A stretch of DNA of 64,000 nucleotides from Narthecium ossifragum (GCA_963920575.1 OY986971.1:14312492-14376491); one strand, 5' to 3'. Shown: positions 22,034 through 32,811, counted from the stretch's first letter. The notes: a model not told the origin generated them from the letters alone. Translations and numbers: made by a program.

Positions 22034-22330
22034 TGTTGGTTGCTGTGGTGCTGCAGGCCTTGGTGTCGGGCCAGTTGGGCTGCGGGCCAGGCTGCAGGCA
22101 GGGCCAGCGTCACCCCCTAGGGTCACCGTGGTTGACCCTGTTCGTTGGGCCGCCCAGGGCAGGGTGGGCTCCTAACGGACCCGACCCGGGCAGCGTGTCC
22201 GCGCTGCCAGTGGTGCTGGCGGTCGATTCGTCGGGTCGACCGCAGCTCTATGGTAAAGGCAATATAGGTCCTCCTACTATCACTCCGGAGTTTTGGTATG
22301 GTTGGTTAGCCTGTGGATCCTGAACCGACA
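22034..22330 (+). repeat. TRIM LTR 2
   Basis: 297 bp. It starts TGTTGGTTGCTG and ends GAACCGACA. It lacks four bases (GGAA) present near 21792 in LTR 1. Confidence 0.85.
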
Positions 22331-22388
22331 CGTGGTATCAGAGCGAGGTTGCGAGTTCAAACCCCAGTGGTATTGCTGGGGGGGAGAT
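22331..22388 (+). promoter_or_regulatory. TRIM primer site and polypurine tract, second internal region
   Basis: TGGTATCAGAGC at 22333-22344 is the exact initiator-Met site. A G-run with GGGGAGAT precedes LTR 3 at 22389. Confidence 0.8.
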
Positions 22389-22636
22389 CGTTGGTTGCTG
22401 TAGTGCTGCAGGCCTTGGTGTCGGGCCAGTTGGGCTGCGAGCCAGGCTGCAGACAGGGCCAGCGTGTTACGAGCGGTCTACTCGTGATCCTCTCGTAATG
22501 GGTCTCTACTGCTCCAATCGATCAGAATCGGCCTGATCGGACTTGATTTGAGTTCAATGGGCTGATTTGGCTAGCTAGATCGAGTTAGGTGGCTGAATCA
22601 GACTAAGCTGAATCTAATCTAGCTGGCTGAACCGGA

Positions 22637-22836
22637 NNNNNNNNNNNNNNNNNNNNNNNNNNNNNNNNNNNNNNNNNNNNNNNNNNNNNNNNNNNNNNNN
22701 NNNNNNNNNNNNNNNNNNNNNNNNNNNNNNNNNNNNNNNNNNNNNNNNNNNNNNNNNNNNNNNNNNNNNNNNNNNNNNNNNNNNNNNNNNNNNNNNNNNN
22801 NNNNNNNNNNNNNNNNNNNNNNNNNNNNNNNNNNNN
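22637..22836. other. assembly gap, exactly 200 N
   Basis: The gap lies between B LTR sequence and the B coding region. A full copy needs roughly 1.2 kb or more here, so the N count is probably a placeholder. Confidence 0.9.
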
Positions 22837-24230
22837 ATCTGAGTCAAGCTGGCTTTGGTCCAATCTGAAGTGAGGATGGTTGGACCATGCTTCTGCTGCA
22901 CTAGTCTGGACTAAAAGTTGGTTGAACCAAGTTGAATCTTCAACTGTGCTGAGTCGTACTCTGGTCCAAATCTGTCTGACTTGGTTGGCTCTACCGATGT
23001 CAATCTGGACTTGAGTATAATAATCAGATCTGATCAGATTGTAGATGAAATTTGGATAAGGAGGGTAGCTCCTTTCATGACTCATCTCAACCTTTGAATG
23101 CTTGATCAACGGCTGAGGATGCATCTTGATCACATGGAGTTGATCTGGATGGTCCTGATTGCTGGAGACTCTTGGATCAGGTTCAGATCGAAGATCGGAA
23201 CCACTGGATCGAAGATCACGCTGATCAAATGGCTGGATCAAGTTGCAGTCTTGATCGGACGGCTGAGAAGCTGCCGGAGCTGGATCAACAGCGAAACGAG
23301 CTCGTCGGAGAGTGGCAACGGCGCAGGAGGCTTTGCAGGGACGTGGGGGTTCCATCCGTACGATCTGATCGTCGGATTGGGCCTCGTACACGCCGGATCG
23401 GAAGGTGGCGGCGCGGGGGAGTTCGTGGCCGGTGATCGCCGGTGTTGTAGTCCGCGACGGGGCTTGAGCTCGTCGGGAACAGGTACGGGAAGGTCTTGGG
23501 ACCTTTCTCGTAAGGTTTGATCGAAGGATCAACCTCGGAACTTGGCGGAACAGAGGAGGCCGGAAGATGGGAGTTCGCCGGAATTGGATCTCGGCGATCT
23601 AGGCCTCAATCATGGTCGTGGTTGGCCACGGTGGCTTCGGGGAAGGACGCCGGTGCTTCCTCGATGGTTGCGTGGAGAGGACGGCGTCGCAAGGCGGCGT
23701 TGCGGCGTTGGGGTGGCGGCTCGGGGGCGAGCCGTCGGCGCGGATGGTGAGCCGGGACGAAGGGTGGTCGGCTCCAGAGCGAGCCGGGCGAAAGGTAAGG
23801 GATGAGCCGCGGCTCGAGCCAAACCGGGAGGAGAGAGAATATCCCGGGAAAAATCTAGAAAATTAGGTAAAATTCCAGGAAAATCATGGGAAGGTTCTAG
23901 AAGGTGTTCACCCGGATCTGGCGGAGTTAAACTCGGAGTTACAATGGGAGTTGCTCTCGGAGTTGTAATAGGAGTTGCAGCCGAAGTTGCAGACGGAGTC
24001 ATAACCCGAGTTGGCTCGGGGTCAGATTCCGTAATCTGGATTGCAGCTGGAGTAGGGGTCTGGCTCGGAATCTGAGTTACCGTTAACCACCTATTGGAGA
24101 TATGCTCCCACTTCATGCTGGTACGCTCCAAGTTTCTGCTTTGGCGTTCCATCAAAGATGAACATAGCTTCAACTGGGCCTGCATAATCTTGAATTGCTG
24201 CTCCAAACTTTCCTGGGGTACTCCGTATAT
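22837..24230 (-). pseudogene. family B ORF, start codon lost and frameshifted
   Basis: The frame aligns with the intact B protein at 32861-34702. The ATG is replaced by ATA at 24228-24230. The coiled N-terminus (LEQQFKIMQAQLKLCSSLME) is readable. One frameshift lies between 23532 and 23610. The second half retains SRTTTPAITGHELPRAATF and WTRVRLSTVEDSTWFNQ, with an in-frame deletion of eight codons relative to the plus-strand copy. The C-terminus falls in the gap. No gag-pol domain is seen. Confidence 0.75.
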
Positions 24231-24255
24231 GGTGGCGAAGTTTCGGTGGAACGGA

Positions 24256-24267
24256 GCTCTGATACCA
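24256..24267 (-). promoter_or_regulatory. primer binding site, initiator tRNA-Met
   Basis: Exact TGGTATCAGAGC, three bases from the B 5' LTR. Confidence 0.88.
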
Positions 24268-24270
24268 AGT

Positions 24271-25544
24271 TGTTACGAGCGGTCTACTCGTGATCCTCTC
24301 GTAATGGGTCTCTACTGCTCCAATCGATCAGAATCGGCCTGATCGGACTTGATTTGAGTCCAATGGGCTGATTTGGCTAGCTAGATCGAGTTAGGTGGCG
24401 GAATCAGACTAAGCTGAATCTGATCTAGCTGGCTGAACCGGATTGGGCTGGGTTGAATCAAGTGGGTTGGATTGGGCTGAGTCAGGGAATCGGATCTAAG
24501 GGCTGAGGGGTCACCGGAGGGATCGCCGGCGATGGGGTTGTCTTCGGCGGTCGGGATACCGGTCGGAGAGGTCGCAGGTAGATGGGAATGAGATCCAACG
24601 GAGTGGATTGGTCGGAGGATTGCTGGATCGACGGGATCTAGAGGTCAAAGGCGGTGGGTTTAGAGGGGATCGGCGTCGGGGACGATGGCGAGGGTTCTGC
24701 GGGGCTTTAGGACGTCGGAGAAGACCGGGATCTGGCCTAGGGAGGTCGGCGTGGTACTTTTGAGGGATCTGGGAGTGAAATCGGGGTCGGACACGGAAGG
24801 GGCGGCGGAGCTGTGAAGTGAGGTTGCCGGGGAAGATGCCGGAGAGGACGACGGAGGCGGAGGAAAGGGTATGGCCGGAGTCGTGGTGCCAAGGGGAAGA
24901 GGATGGCGGGTTTAGATGGCGACGGGTGTGGCCGGAGAGGGGAGAACGGCGGTGAGCTAGGGTTTGAGCACGGGAGAGAAGATGGAGAAGAAGATGAACA
25001 GTGCTGGGGTGACGTGGCGGTGGGGTCGTTGACGTGGCGGAGAGAGAAAGTGACGGGGAGAAAGAAGATGAAGGTGAAGGCGATGCCGGCTGCGGAGAAG
25101 ATGACCGACGGGGAAGAAGGTGGATCTATGGTAGATATCTGGTGGAATCTACTTTACTTCTACTCCTATGATATTCTACTCCTATGATAACTTATCAACT
25201 ATTCTTAATAATTCATCTCATGCTTTCATCATTCATCATTACCTAATACAAACTACTAAGGTCATTTTATAGAGACCTGACAGAGTCTTAATCCAACTAA
25301 AAAACCCCTTGCTTAATTAGCAAGTAATAAGGCTTTCAAACTCAACTCAACTTCCTAACTCAAAGGGACTCTTAATTAATTCCTAATAATCAACTAGGAC
25401 TCAATAAAAGACTAATGATAAATACTAATTAAATACTCTAGTTTGAACTAGGGAAGTCCAAGTCAAAATAGGAAAGAGGCTGAACCAGTTTGGTTCCTCT
25501 TCTGGGTTCGGATCCAGTTGGTCGAGTCGGATCGACTCGTATCA
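24271..25544 (-). repeat. family B 5' LTR in the TRIM-nested copy
   Basis: 1274 bp, TGTTACGAGCGG to GACTCGTATCA. The TATA block near 25262-25272 reads CTCTATAAAATG, weaker than the usual CTATAAAAGG. TGACGTGG repeats lie near 25012 and 25030. Confidence 0.88.
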
Positions 25545-26099
25545 CAGCGTCACCCCCTGGGGTCACCGTAGTTGGCCCTGTTCGTTGGGCAGGAAGCCCA
25601 TGGCCGGGTGGGCTCCTAAGGGACCCGACCCGGGCAGCGTGTCTGCGCTGCCAGTGGTGCTGGCGGTCGATTCGTCGGGTCGACCGCAGCTTTATGGTAA
25701 AGGCAATATGGGTCCTCCTACTATCACTCCGGAGTTTTGGTATGGTTGGTTAGCCTGTGGATCCTGAATCGACACCATCGATCGTGACATCGTCCGTCAG
25801 GCTCTGTTGCGAAAACCTCTTCCCAGGGTCGATGCACCGATCGACCGTTGCTCCTTCGAGCCAAGTCACATAGGCCACGGTCGATCGGTCCATCGACCAT
25901 CACATCGACCGTCCATGTTTAGCTTCCGCGATCGATCCTTCCATCAACCGCCATATCCCACGGTCGATCCATGCATCGTCCGTCGCATCGACCGTCGGTA
26001 CAAAACTCATTAAATATGATTTTAATGCTTTCCAAATTAAGGGATAATAATATTAAGTCATTGTTTTATCATCAATTATTTATTGACATCATCAAAACA

Positions 26100-26974
26100 A
26101 TATCTGGGCTCACACGGGCGACGCGAACCGGAACCTACAAAACGCAGAAAACAAAGCTGGCGAGGGATCCCTCTAACCTATTGGTCTCCCTAACAGTTTA
26201 CCAAAAGCACCCTCAATTAAAACAACATTAATTAGCAAAACCTCGAACCACAGATTATAAACTCAAAATGTTTAATATACATATCCTCGGAGAGGGGAAG
26301 ATTCAAATACAACATTACTCCCGTAAGAGAACTAACTAACATAGGGTAAAAGCAGTAAACAATCACCACCTCTCAAAGTCCACCAGGCGCCGCCGCACCG
26401 CCGACCAACTGCTCGGTAGGGGCCACAGAAGGAGAACTGACGCCTGCACCTGCAAAACGCAGCCTGGGTAGGTGTGAGCACTAAGCTCAGTAAGGATCTA
26501 TACTACGCCACACAGAAGGAAGAGGGAAACGCAACAGTGTCGCCCTCAAGCCAGACTCGAGTGAGCTACAAGGGTCCCATTACCCTTCACCGGTGATCTC
26601 TAGGCATATCCAACCATGGTCACCCCAACGGACTGGGCCCATCCTGGATACACCTTGTGTCGCAGGGTGCCAGCTGTGGTCACCCAACTCGGCCATGGGC
26701 CCACACTGATCCCCTACTGGCAGGAACGGACACTGCCCAAAGAATAAGACCCGCCACCGGTGGCATCCTCAACACCTGACTTGAGGCCGACACGACCTCT
26801 AATCATCATCAAGCAACAGGTGTACCAGTCCTCTAGGCCTATCATCGAATCGACTGGACACCACCATTCAAACCGGGTCCAAACTACCCAACCCCGGTCC
26901 TAGGGCTAAGTTCGAGCTTCCAACCTCGGGACGGCGACCCAAGGATCACCCACGCCCTAACCAATGCAACTAAT
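26100..26974 (-). repeat. Del/Tekay-like LTR fragment, minus orientation
   Basis: 26440-26500 (CCTGGGTAGGTGTGAGCAC, CTCAGTAAGG) is the reverse counterpart of 56308-56350 in the long solo LTR. Phrases like TGTCGCAGGGTG at 26660 echo 3826 and 4096. Left edge is the copia LTR; right edge near 26975 is family A gag. Both ends are truncated. Confidence 0.55.
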
Positions 26975-27289
26975 GCACAACCAAGACGTAGTTGGGACTA
27001 GGGCTGGTTCCTTCCTGGGTAGGGACAGGTTCATGGGAGTCCTAGGGGAACTAGGAGTTGTAGTAGGAGGCTGGTTAGGGTTACCTTGCTCTCCCATAGT
27101 TCCTGGACTCGGTCTCTGCATCTGCAAGGCCATGAACGCAATCCTCTCAGAGATTCCGAGGATTAAGGCTCGTGTCGCATGCTGCGATGTCTGAAGGGAC
27201 AACAACGATCCCTTGATGCCGTCGATCTCTTCTCGGGTTACAGGAAGATCCCGCTCCTTGGAAGCACTTGTAGGGGTTGCTCCTGCCAT
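26975..27289 (-). pseudogene. N-terminal fragment of family A Gag
   Basis: The ATG at 27289 ([20 protein letters not shown]) is followed by [14 protein letters not shown] and [12 protein letters not shown], matching residues 1-105 of the Gag at 10793. It ends in the proline-rich linker. The capsid and everything downstream are absent. Confidence 0.8.
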
Positions 27290-27336
27290 GTGGACTCTTT
27301 CGGAAGGATTCCAGGCATCACAGGTAGGAGGACAGA

Positions 27337-27348
27337 GCTTTGATACCA
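27337..27348 (-). promoter_or_regulatory. primer binding site variant
   Basis: Minus strand TGGTATCAAAGC, one change from the initiator-Met site, three bases from the LTR. Confidence 0.75.
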
Positions 27349-27351
27349 AGT

Positions 27352-28124
27352 TGATACGCCGAGCTTTCTCGTAAGCGCGGGTGGGTCTCTTGCCTGGTCT
27401 TGGCTCCTCCTTAGCCAAATCTATGGCTAGGTCGAGAGATACCTTTAGGGTTTTAGGACAAGCACCCTACGTATTCGACGAGGAAGGCTCAAACCGGAGG
27501 AGAGAGACGGATGAGGAAGAGGATTACCTGGGGTTGAATGGCGGAGGCGTGGATGGCGGAGAGAAGCTTGACGGCGGCCGGAAGTTGGCAGCCGATGGCA
27601 GAGGCCGGTGGTGGAGAAAGGATCCGGCGGTAGGGAAGGGAAGAGAAGGTGGGTGGTGGAGTTTGTGGAATTAGGGTTACAGCTACTCCTAAGATTATTC
27701 TACTAATAACTCTACTTTATTCATCATAATTCGTCCATGACCTAATACAAACTATAGTTGTCCTTTTATAGAGTGCTTGACAGAGTTCTACTCCAACTAG
27801 AGAACTACATTGCTTTAATCAACAAGTAATAATACTTTCCTACTAAAACACAATCATAACTCAAACTTCGTAATAACTAGGATTCATAAAAGGAACAAAT
27901 AAAGCAAAGCCTAAACTGAACTCAAACTAGGAAATCAACTAGGAAAGCAATTAAGAAACTAACAAAGGAATAACCAGCTAGGAATAGGATTCCTTTTGGC
28001 TGGTTGGACTTAGGACGCCCAAAAAGACGTGGGTCCCACCTAACCTTGACCATGGATCCGCCCATGCTTGGGTTTGGGCATGGATCTGGTCTGGGCTGGT
28101 TCAGTGGTGGTTGAACTCGTAACA
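27352..28124 (-). repeat. family A 5' LTR
   Basis: 773 bp with ends TGATACGCC and ACTCGTAACA. The TATA block is near 27761-27772. Confidence 0.85.
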
Positions 28125-28398
28125 TCTAAGTCTAGAACATCCTTGCATGCTTGACTTTTTGTCGAGTGCGACGTGTTTTAATTTATTGTTGTGATAATCT
28201 GTTTTGGTCTCTAACAGATGAATATACGTGTCTCTGGTGTCTGTATAGATGGCCAGGAGATGGGCACACCCCGCAGTAGTACGCTTAGGTGCGACGCACG
28301 ACGAGCGCGCTGCCCGGCGTGCCGAGGAGGCGAGGCACGCCGGTTTCCTGCACCGGCACCAGAGGCAGATTTAGCCGAGCACAGCGGGACGGGGGAGG
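28125..28398. other. unassigned 274-bp segment between two A-type LTRs
   Basis: Not A, A-n or B sequence. It contains TCTAACAG followed by two ATGs, and a short plus-strand frame from 28251 (MARRWAHPAVVRLGATHDER) that stops after about 40 codons. It could be the leader and gag start of a chromovirus such as a Del-like element. This is a guess from the Arg/Ala-rich start only. Confidence 0.3.
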
Positions 28399-29253
28399 TG
28401 ATACGAGGTCGAACCGAGCCATTCCAAGAAGGGACCCAAGTCCTTGCTTGGGCGGGCCCACGCCAAGAAGCTGGCTGCAATCAGTCCCCTTTGGAGCAGG
28501 TTGAGCCAAACCGGCCTTACGGATTCCTATTCTCTAGCTGGTTTGCTGACTTAAGTTGATTTCCTAATTAGTAGTTATCTTGATTGAGTCAGTTTCCTAG
28601 TTTGAGTTCAGTTTATGCTTTGTTTTATCAGTTCCTATTATTATGAGTCCTAGTTTGAGTTATGAATGAGTCTTAGTAGGAAAGTATTATTATTTGCTGA
28701 TTAAAGCAAGGTAGTTCTCTATTGGAGTAGAACTCTGTCAAGGCCTCTATAAAAGGACCTCTATAGTTTGTATTAGGTCATGGACGAATTATGATGAATA
28801 AAGTAGAGTTATTAGTAGAATAATCTGGACTAGCTGTAACCCTAATTCCACCAACTCCACTAGCCACCTTCTCTTCCCTTCCCTACCGCCGGATCCTTTC
28901 TCCACCGCCGGCCTCCACCATCCGCTGTCGTCCACACCTCCGCCGTCCAACTCCAAGTCTCCGGCGTCCCCTTGGCTGCCGTGCTTCCCTCCACCACTTC
29001 TTCATCCGCTACCACGTTCTCCAAGGCTTGGATCCCCCCAAGGGTAGCCTGCCAACCATTGAGGAAGCTGCGAGGTAATCCTCTTCCTCATCCGTCTCTC
29101 TCCTCCGATTTGAGCCTTCCTCATCGAATACCTAGGGTGCTTCTCCTAAAACCCTAAAGGTATCTCTCGACCTAGCCATAGATTTGGCTAAGGAGGAGCC
29201 GAGACCAAGCAAGAGATCAGGTACGAAAGCCCTAAAGAAGGTGCATCGTATCA
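28399..29253 (+). repeat. A-n 5' LTR
   Basis: 855 bp, TGATACGAGGTCG to GGTGCATCGTATCA, TATA box near 28746-28757 (CTCTATAAAAGG). Confidence 0.85.
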
Positions 29254-29256
29254 ACT

Positions 29257-29268
29257 TTGTATCAGAGC
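29257..29268 (+). promoter_or_regulatory. primer binding site, one mismatch
   Basis: TTGTATCAGAGC three bases after the LTR; same G to T change as at 16453. Confidence 0.72.
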
Positions 29269-29314
29269 TCCGTTCCGACAACTATGCAGCCCAAGACCTT
29301 CCTGGAGCTACTCT

Positions 29315-29892
29315 ATGGTAGGAAATACACCCGTGAGTTCCTTCTGTGGAGTACCCGGCCAAAACCCTAATTATACCGTGGACGGCTCAACCCCTACTCA
29401 AACTCCTGTTCATCCAACCCGACCTACTCCTATACCTGGTCGAACCCCTCTTCCACATCATCATCCCTTACCTCTATCATCATCCCTACAAAACCCTAAC
29501 CCTAACCAACCTCCACCCTTTGCAGCCTACAATCCAATTCTTCCACAACCCAATTATTACCCATCTCACACTCCGCCTGCCCATGAACTGACCCATGATC
29601 CAAACCTTCAACCCCATGTGCATCCCTACAAACCATCACCTCATTATCAGCCATTACCTCCACTCTACAACCAACCCAAACCTGCAAACACCAACGGTAT
29701 TTGAGTTCAACTTGGAGTCCAAATCCTACTGGAACTAGGATTACAAATCCTACTCCAACTAGAAATCAGAGTCAAACTCAGAGTATGACTTGGACTGAAA
29801 ATCCTACTGGAACTAGGATTACAAATCCTACTCCAACTAGAAATCCTGGTCAAACTCAAGATTATTGCAAGGATTTGTTCAGAAAATCTTGA
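29315..29892 (+). pseudogene. A-n proline-rich ORF, N-terminal part
   Basis: The ATG at 29315 begins MVGNTPVSSFCGVPGQNPNY. The frame aligns with residues 1-130 of the copy at 37857-40157, then stops at 29704 (TGA after NTNGI). Two copies of the NPTGTRITNPTPTRN repeat follow in a second frame to 29892. The remaining 550 or so residues are lost at the fusion with B sequence. Confidence 0.72.
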
Positions 29893-30090
29893 TGAGATAT
29901 GGATTTGGACTTTGAGGCAGAATTCTACTACAACTCAGATTACCACTCCGGTTGTGTGATACGAGTCGATCCGACCCGACCAGTCCTGGTTGATATTTGA
30001 TTGTTAGTAGTTAATTAAGAGTCCATTTGAGTTAGGAAGTTGAGTTGAGTCTGGAAGCCTTATTACTTGCTAATTAAGCGAGGGGGTTTT

Positions 30091-31155
30091 TGATACGAGT
30101 CGATCCGACTCGACCAACTGGACCCGAACCCAGAAGAGGAACCAAGCTGGTTCAACCTCTTTCCTAGTTTGACTTGGACTTCCCTAGTTCAAACTAAAGT
30201 ATTTAATTAGTATTTATCATTAGTCTTTTATTGAGTCCTAGTTGATTGTTAGGAATTAATTAAGAGTCCCTTTGAGTTAGGAAGTTGAGTTGAGTCAGAA
30301 ACCTTATTACTTGCTAATCAAGCAAGGGGTTTTTCTAGTGGATTAGGACTCTGTCAAGGTCTCTATAAAAGGACCTTAGTAGTTTGTATTAGGTTATGAT
30401 GATGATGAATGATGAGATGAATGATTAAGAGTAGTTGATAAATTATCATAGGAGTAGAATATCATAGGAGTAGAAGTAAAGTAGATTCCACCAGATATCC
30501 ACCATAGATCCATCTTCTTCCCCGTCGGTCATCTTCTCCGCAGCCGGCATCGCCTTCACCTTCAATTTCCTTCTCCCCGTCACTTTCTCTCTCCGCCACG
30601 TCAGCGACCCCACGCCACGTCATCGCCACGTCAGCTCATCTCCTTCCTCTCTTCTCTCCCGTGCCCGAAACCCTAAGCTACCGCCGACCATCGCCGTTCT
30701 CTCCTCTCCGGCCACCCCCGCTGCCAACCAAGGCCACCATTCTCTTCCCCTTGGAACCACGACTCCGGCCAACCCCTTCACAGCCTCCTTCACCGTCTCC
30801 GGCGCCTTCCCCGGCAAACCCGACCTTCATCCTCACTGCCATCACCCACGTCCGTCCCAGATATCACTCATAACCCATCCTAAAACCTTCCTTGTCTCCC
30901 CACGATCCTTCCCGACGTCCCAAGGACCCCCGCCGAGCCTCCCTCGTCGTTCCCGACGCCGGCCGACCCAACCTTCACCGCCGTCCACTTCCCATCCAAT
31001 CAAGCTCAACCAGATCCGATCCAACTCAAGCCAGATTCGATCTAGCTAGCCAAATCAGCCCATTGGACTCAAATCAAGTCCGATCAGGCCGATTCTGATC
31101 GATTGGAGCAGTAGAGACCCATTACGAGAGGATCACGAGTAGACCGCTCGTAACA
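30091..31155 (+). repeat. family B solo LTR (TSD GTTTT)
   Basis: 1065 bp, TGATACGAGTCG to GACCGCTCGTAACA, flanked by exact GTTTT at 30086-30090 and 31156-31160. TATA box near 30361-30372; GCCACGTCA repeats at 30595-30635. Confidence 0.92.
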
Positions 31156-31485
31156 GTTTTCTAGTTCGATTAGGACTTAGTCAAGGTCTCTATAAAAGGA
31201 CCTCAGTAGCTAGGTATGATGTATGAAGAGAATTATGATGAATTAAGAATAGTTGAGTAGAATATCATAGGAGTAGAAGTAATGTAGTTTCCACAAAAAT
31301 CCATCATCGATCCACCTTCTTCCCCGTCGGTCATCTTCACCGCAGCCGGAATTGCCTCCACGGACTTTCTCTCTCCGCCACGTCAGCGCCACATCATCAC
31401 TTTCTTCCTCTCCTCTTTCCTCTCCCATGCCCTAACCCTAGCTTCACCGCCGGTGTGAGGTCCCGTTCCTCCAACCCGGTCCAAC

Positions 31486-32796
31486 CGATACGAGTCGATC
31501 CGACTCTACCTACTGGACCCGAACCAAGAAGAGGAACCAAGCTGGTTCAACCTCTTTCCTAGTTTGACTTGGACTTCCCTAGTTCAAACTAGAGTATTTA
31601 ATTAGTATTTATCATTAGTCTTTTATTGAGTCCTAGTTGATTGTTAGGAATTAATTAAGAGTCCCTTTGCGTTAGGAAGTTGAGTTGAGTCAGAAACCTT
31701 ATTACTTGCTAATCAAGCAAGGGGGTTTTTCTAGTGCATTAGGACTCTGTCAAGGTCTCTATAAAAGGACCTTAGTAGTTTGGTATTAGGTTATGCATGA
31801 TGCATGAGATGAATGATTAAGAGTAGTTGATAAGCTATCATAGGAGTAGAATATCATAGGAGTAGAAGTAAAGTAGATTCCACTAGATATCTACCATAGA
31901 TCCACCTTCTTCACCGTCGGTCATCTTCTCCGCAGCCGGCATCACCTTCACCTTCAATTTCCTTCTCCCCGTCACTTTCTCTCTCCACCACGTCAGCGAC
32001 CCCACCGCCACGTCAGCGCCACATCAGCATCATCACTGTTCACCTTCTTCCTCCTCTAGAAACCCTAGCCTATACCCGACCTCCTCCTCTACCTCGCTCT
32101 CCGGTCACCCCCGCCACTGTCCAAGGCCTCCACCACTTCCTTGAGAACCCACTACCCCGATCCACGCCACAGCCGCTGTCTCCCTCGACTCCGGTGAACC
32201 CCCACGGCAGCCCAACACCTCAGCCATTCCACCTCTAAACCCCGCCGGCGATTCTTCAGATCCGCCGCCCCTATCGCACCTCGGTCCAATCCGGACCGTT
32301 GGATAGCTTCCCCTCCGTCAGGCGACCCTACCGCCGGTATCTCGACCATCGGAACCCTGTCCACGCCGGAGATCCATCACCGGCGGTTTCCCTCCATCGG
32401 ATCCATCCAACCAGCCAAACCAAGTTGACTCAGTCAACTTGACCCGGTCAACTTCCCTTCTTACTCAATTGGTCCAGACTTGATTCAATCAGCCCAGTCC
32501 ACTTAAACCAACCTGATTCAGCTAGCCTAGACTAATTCAATCCAGCCACTTAGCCCACTTAATTGGTTCAACCGAGCCACTTAGTCTGGATCCAGCCCAA
32601 TCCAACTTGATCAGCTTGATCCAGATTACTTCAGACTTGACCCAGTCAAGTCCCATCCAATCAGCTTCAGCCAGATCCGATCTAGCTATCCAGATTCAGT
32701 CCATTGGACTCAAATCAAGTCCGATCAGGCCGATTTTGATCGATTGGAGCAGTAGAGACCCATTACGAGAGGATCACGAGTAGACCGCTCGTAACA
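31486..32796 (+). repeat. family B 5' LTR (intact-ORF copy)
   Basis: 1311 bp, CGATACGAGTCG to GACCGCTCGTAACA. TATA at 31757-31768; two CCACGTCAGC motifs near 31988-32020. It ends with three ACGAG/CTCGT copies in about 35 bases. Confidence 0.88.
31757..31768 (+). promoter_or_regulatory. LTR TATA box, family B
   Basis: CTCTATAAAAGG, followed by ACCTTAGTAGTTTGGTATTAGG. The same core with small changes is found in A and A-n LTRs. Confidence 0.6.
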
Positions 32797-32799
32797 ACT

Positions 32800-32811
32800 T
32801 GGTATCAGAGC
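32800..32811 (+). promoter_or_regulatory. primer binding site, initiator tRNA-Met
   Basis: Exact TGGTATCAGAGC, three bases after the 5' LTR. Confidence 0.9.

Larger units (their letters stand above)
22465..25544 (-). mobile_element. family B element inside the TRIM (TSD CAGCG), with assembly gap
   Basis: Exact CAGCG flanks are at 22460-22464 and 25545-25549. A 3' LTR start (22465-22636), a 200-N gap, ORF remnants, a primer site and a complete 5' LTR (24271-25544) are seen. Most of the 3' LTR, the polypurine tract and the 3' coding end should lie in the gap, which must be larger than 200 bp if the element was complete. Confidence 0.9.
21674..25774 (+). mobile_element. tandem TRIM with three LTRs and two minimal internal regions (TSD CCATC)
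   Basis: Exact CCATC flanks (21669-21673 and 25775-25779) define one insertion. Order: LTR 21674-21974, internal 21975-22033, LTR 22034-22330, internal 22331-22388, LTR 22389-25774 (split by a family B element). Each internal region is under 60 bases and holds only a primer site and a polypurine tract. There is no coding capacity. Total without the nested element is about 1.0 kb. Confidence 0.9.
22389..25774 (+). repeat. TRIM LTR 3, split by a family B element
   Basis: Its start is mutated to CGTTGG. It is interrupted after 22464 and resumes at 25550 after the CAGCG duplication. It ends GAATCGACA. Joined length is about 301 bp. Confidence 0.85.
19894..26099 (-). mobile_element. Ty1/copia remnant: gag, primer site and 5' LTR
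   Basis: In minus sense there is a 5' LTR (20897-26099, interrupted by a TRIM), a primer site, and gag truncated at its zinc-knuckle end. Protease, integrase, RT and the 3' LTR are absent. Base composition is much more AT-rich than the surrounding families. Confidence 0.85.
20897..26099 (-). repeat. copia 5' LTR, ~1.1 kb, split by a TRIM
   Basis: In element sense it starts TGTTTTGATGATGTCAATAA (26099) and ends TTAGAGCTTCA (20897). It contains a 31-bp minisatellite and many short inverted repeats with ACGGTCGA/TCGACCGT arms in both halves (21540-21672 and 25786-26005). Removal of the TRIM and its CCATC duplication restores one LTR. The right flank is AATAT. Confidence 0.75.
26975..28124 (-). 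mobile_element. family A 5' end: gag start, primer site and 5' LTR
   Basis: On the minus strand an LTR, a primer site and the first ~105 codons of gag are present, cut at about 26975. The rest of the element is missing. Right flank TCTAA (28125-28129) has no visible partner. Confidence 0.8.
28399..29956 (+). mobile_element. A-n element 5' part, fused to B internal sequence
   Basis: 5' LTR (28399-29253), primer site and the first ~190 codons of an A-n ORF in plus sense. After about 29890 the sequence becomes B-like (ACTCAGATTACCACTCCGGTTG matches 33036-33050 in part). The B element at 29957 then begins. No 3' end is seen. Confidence 0.75.
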
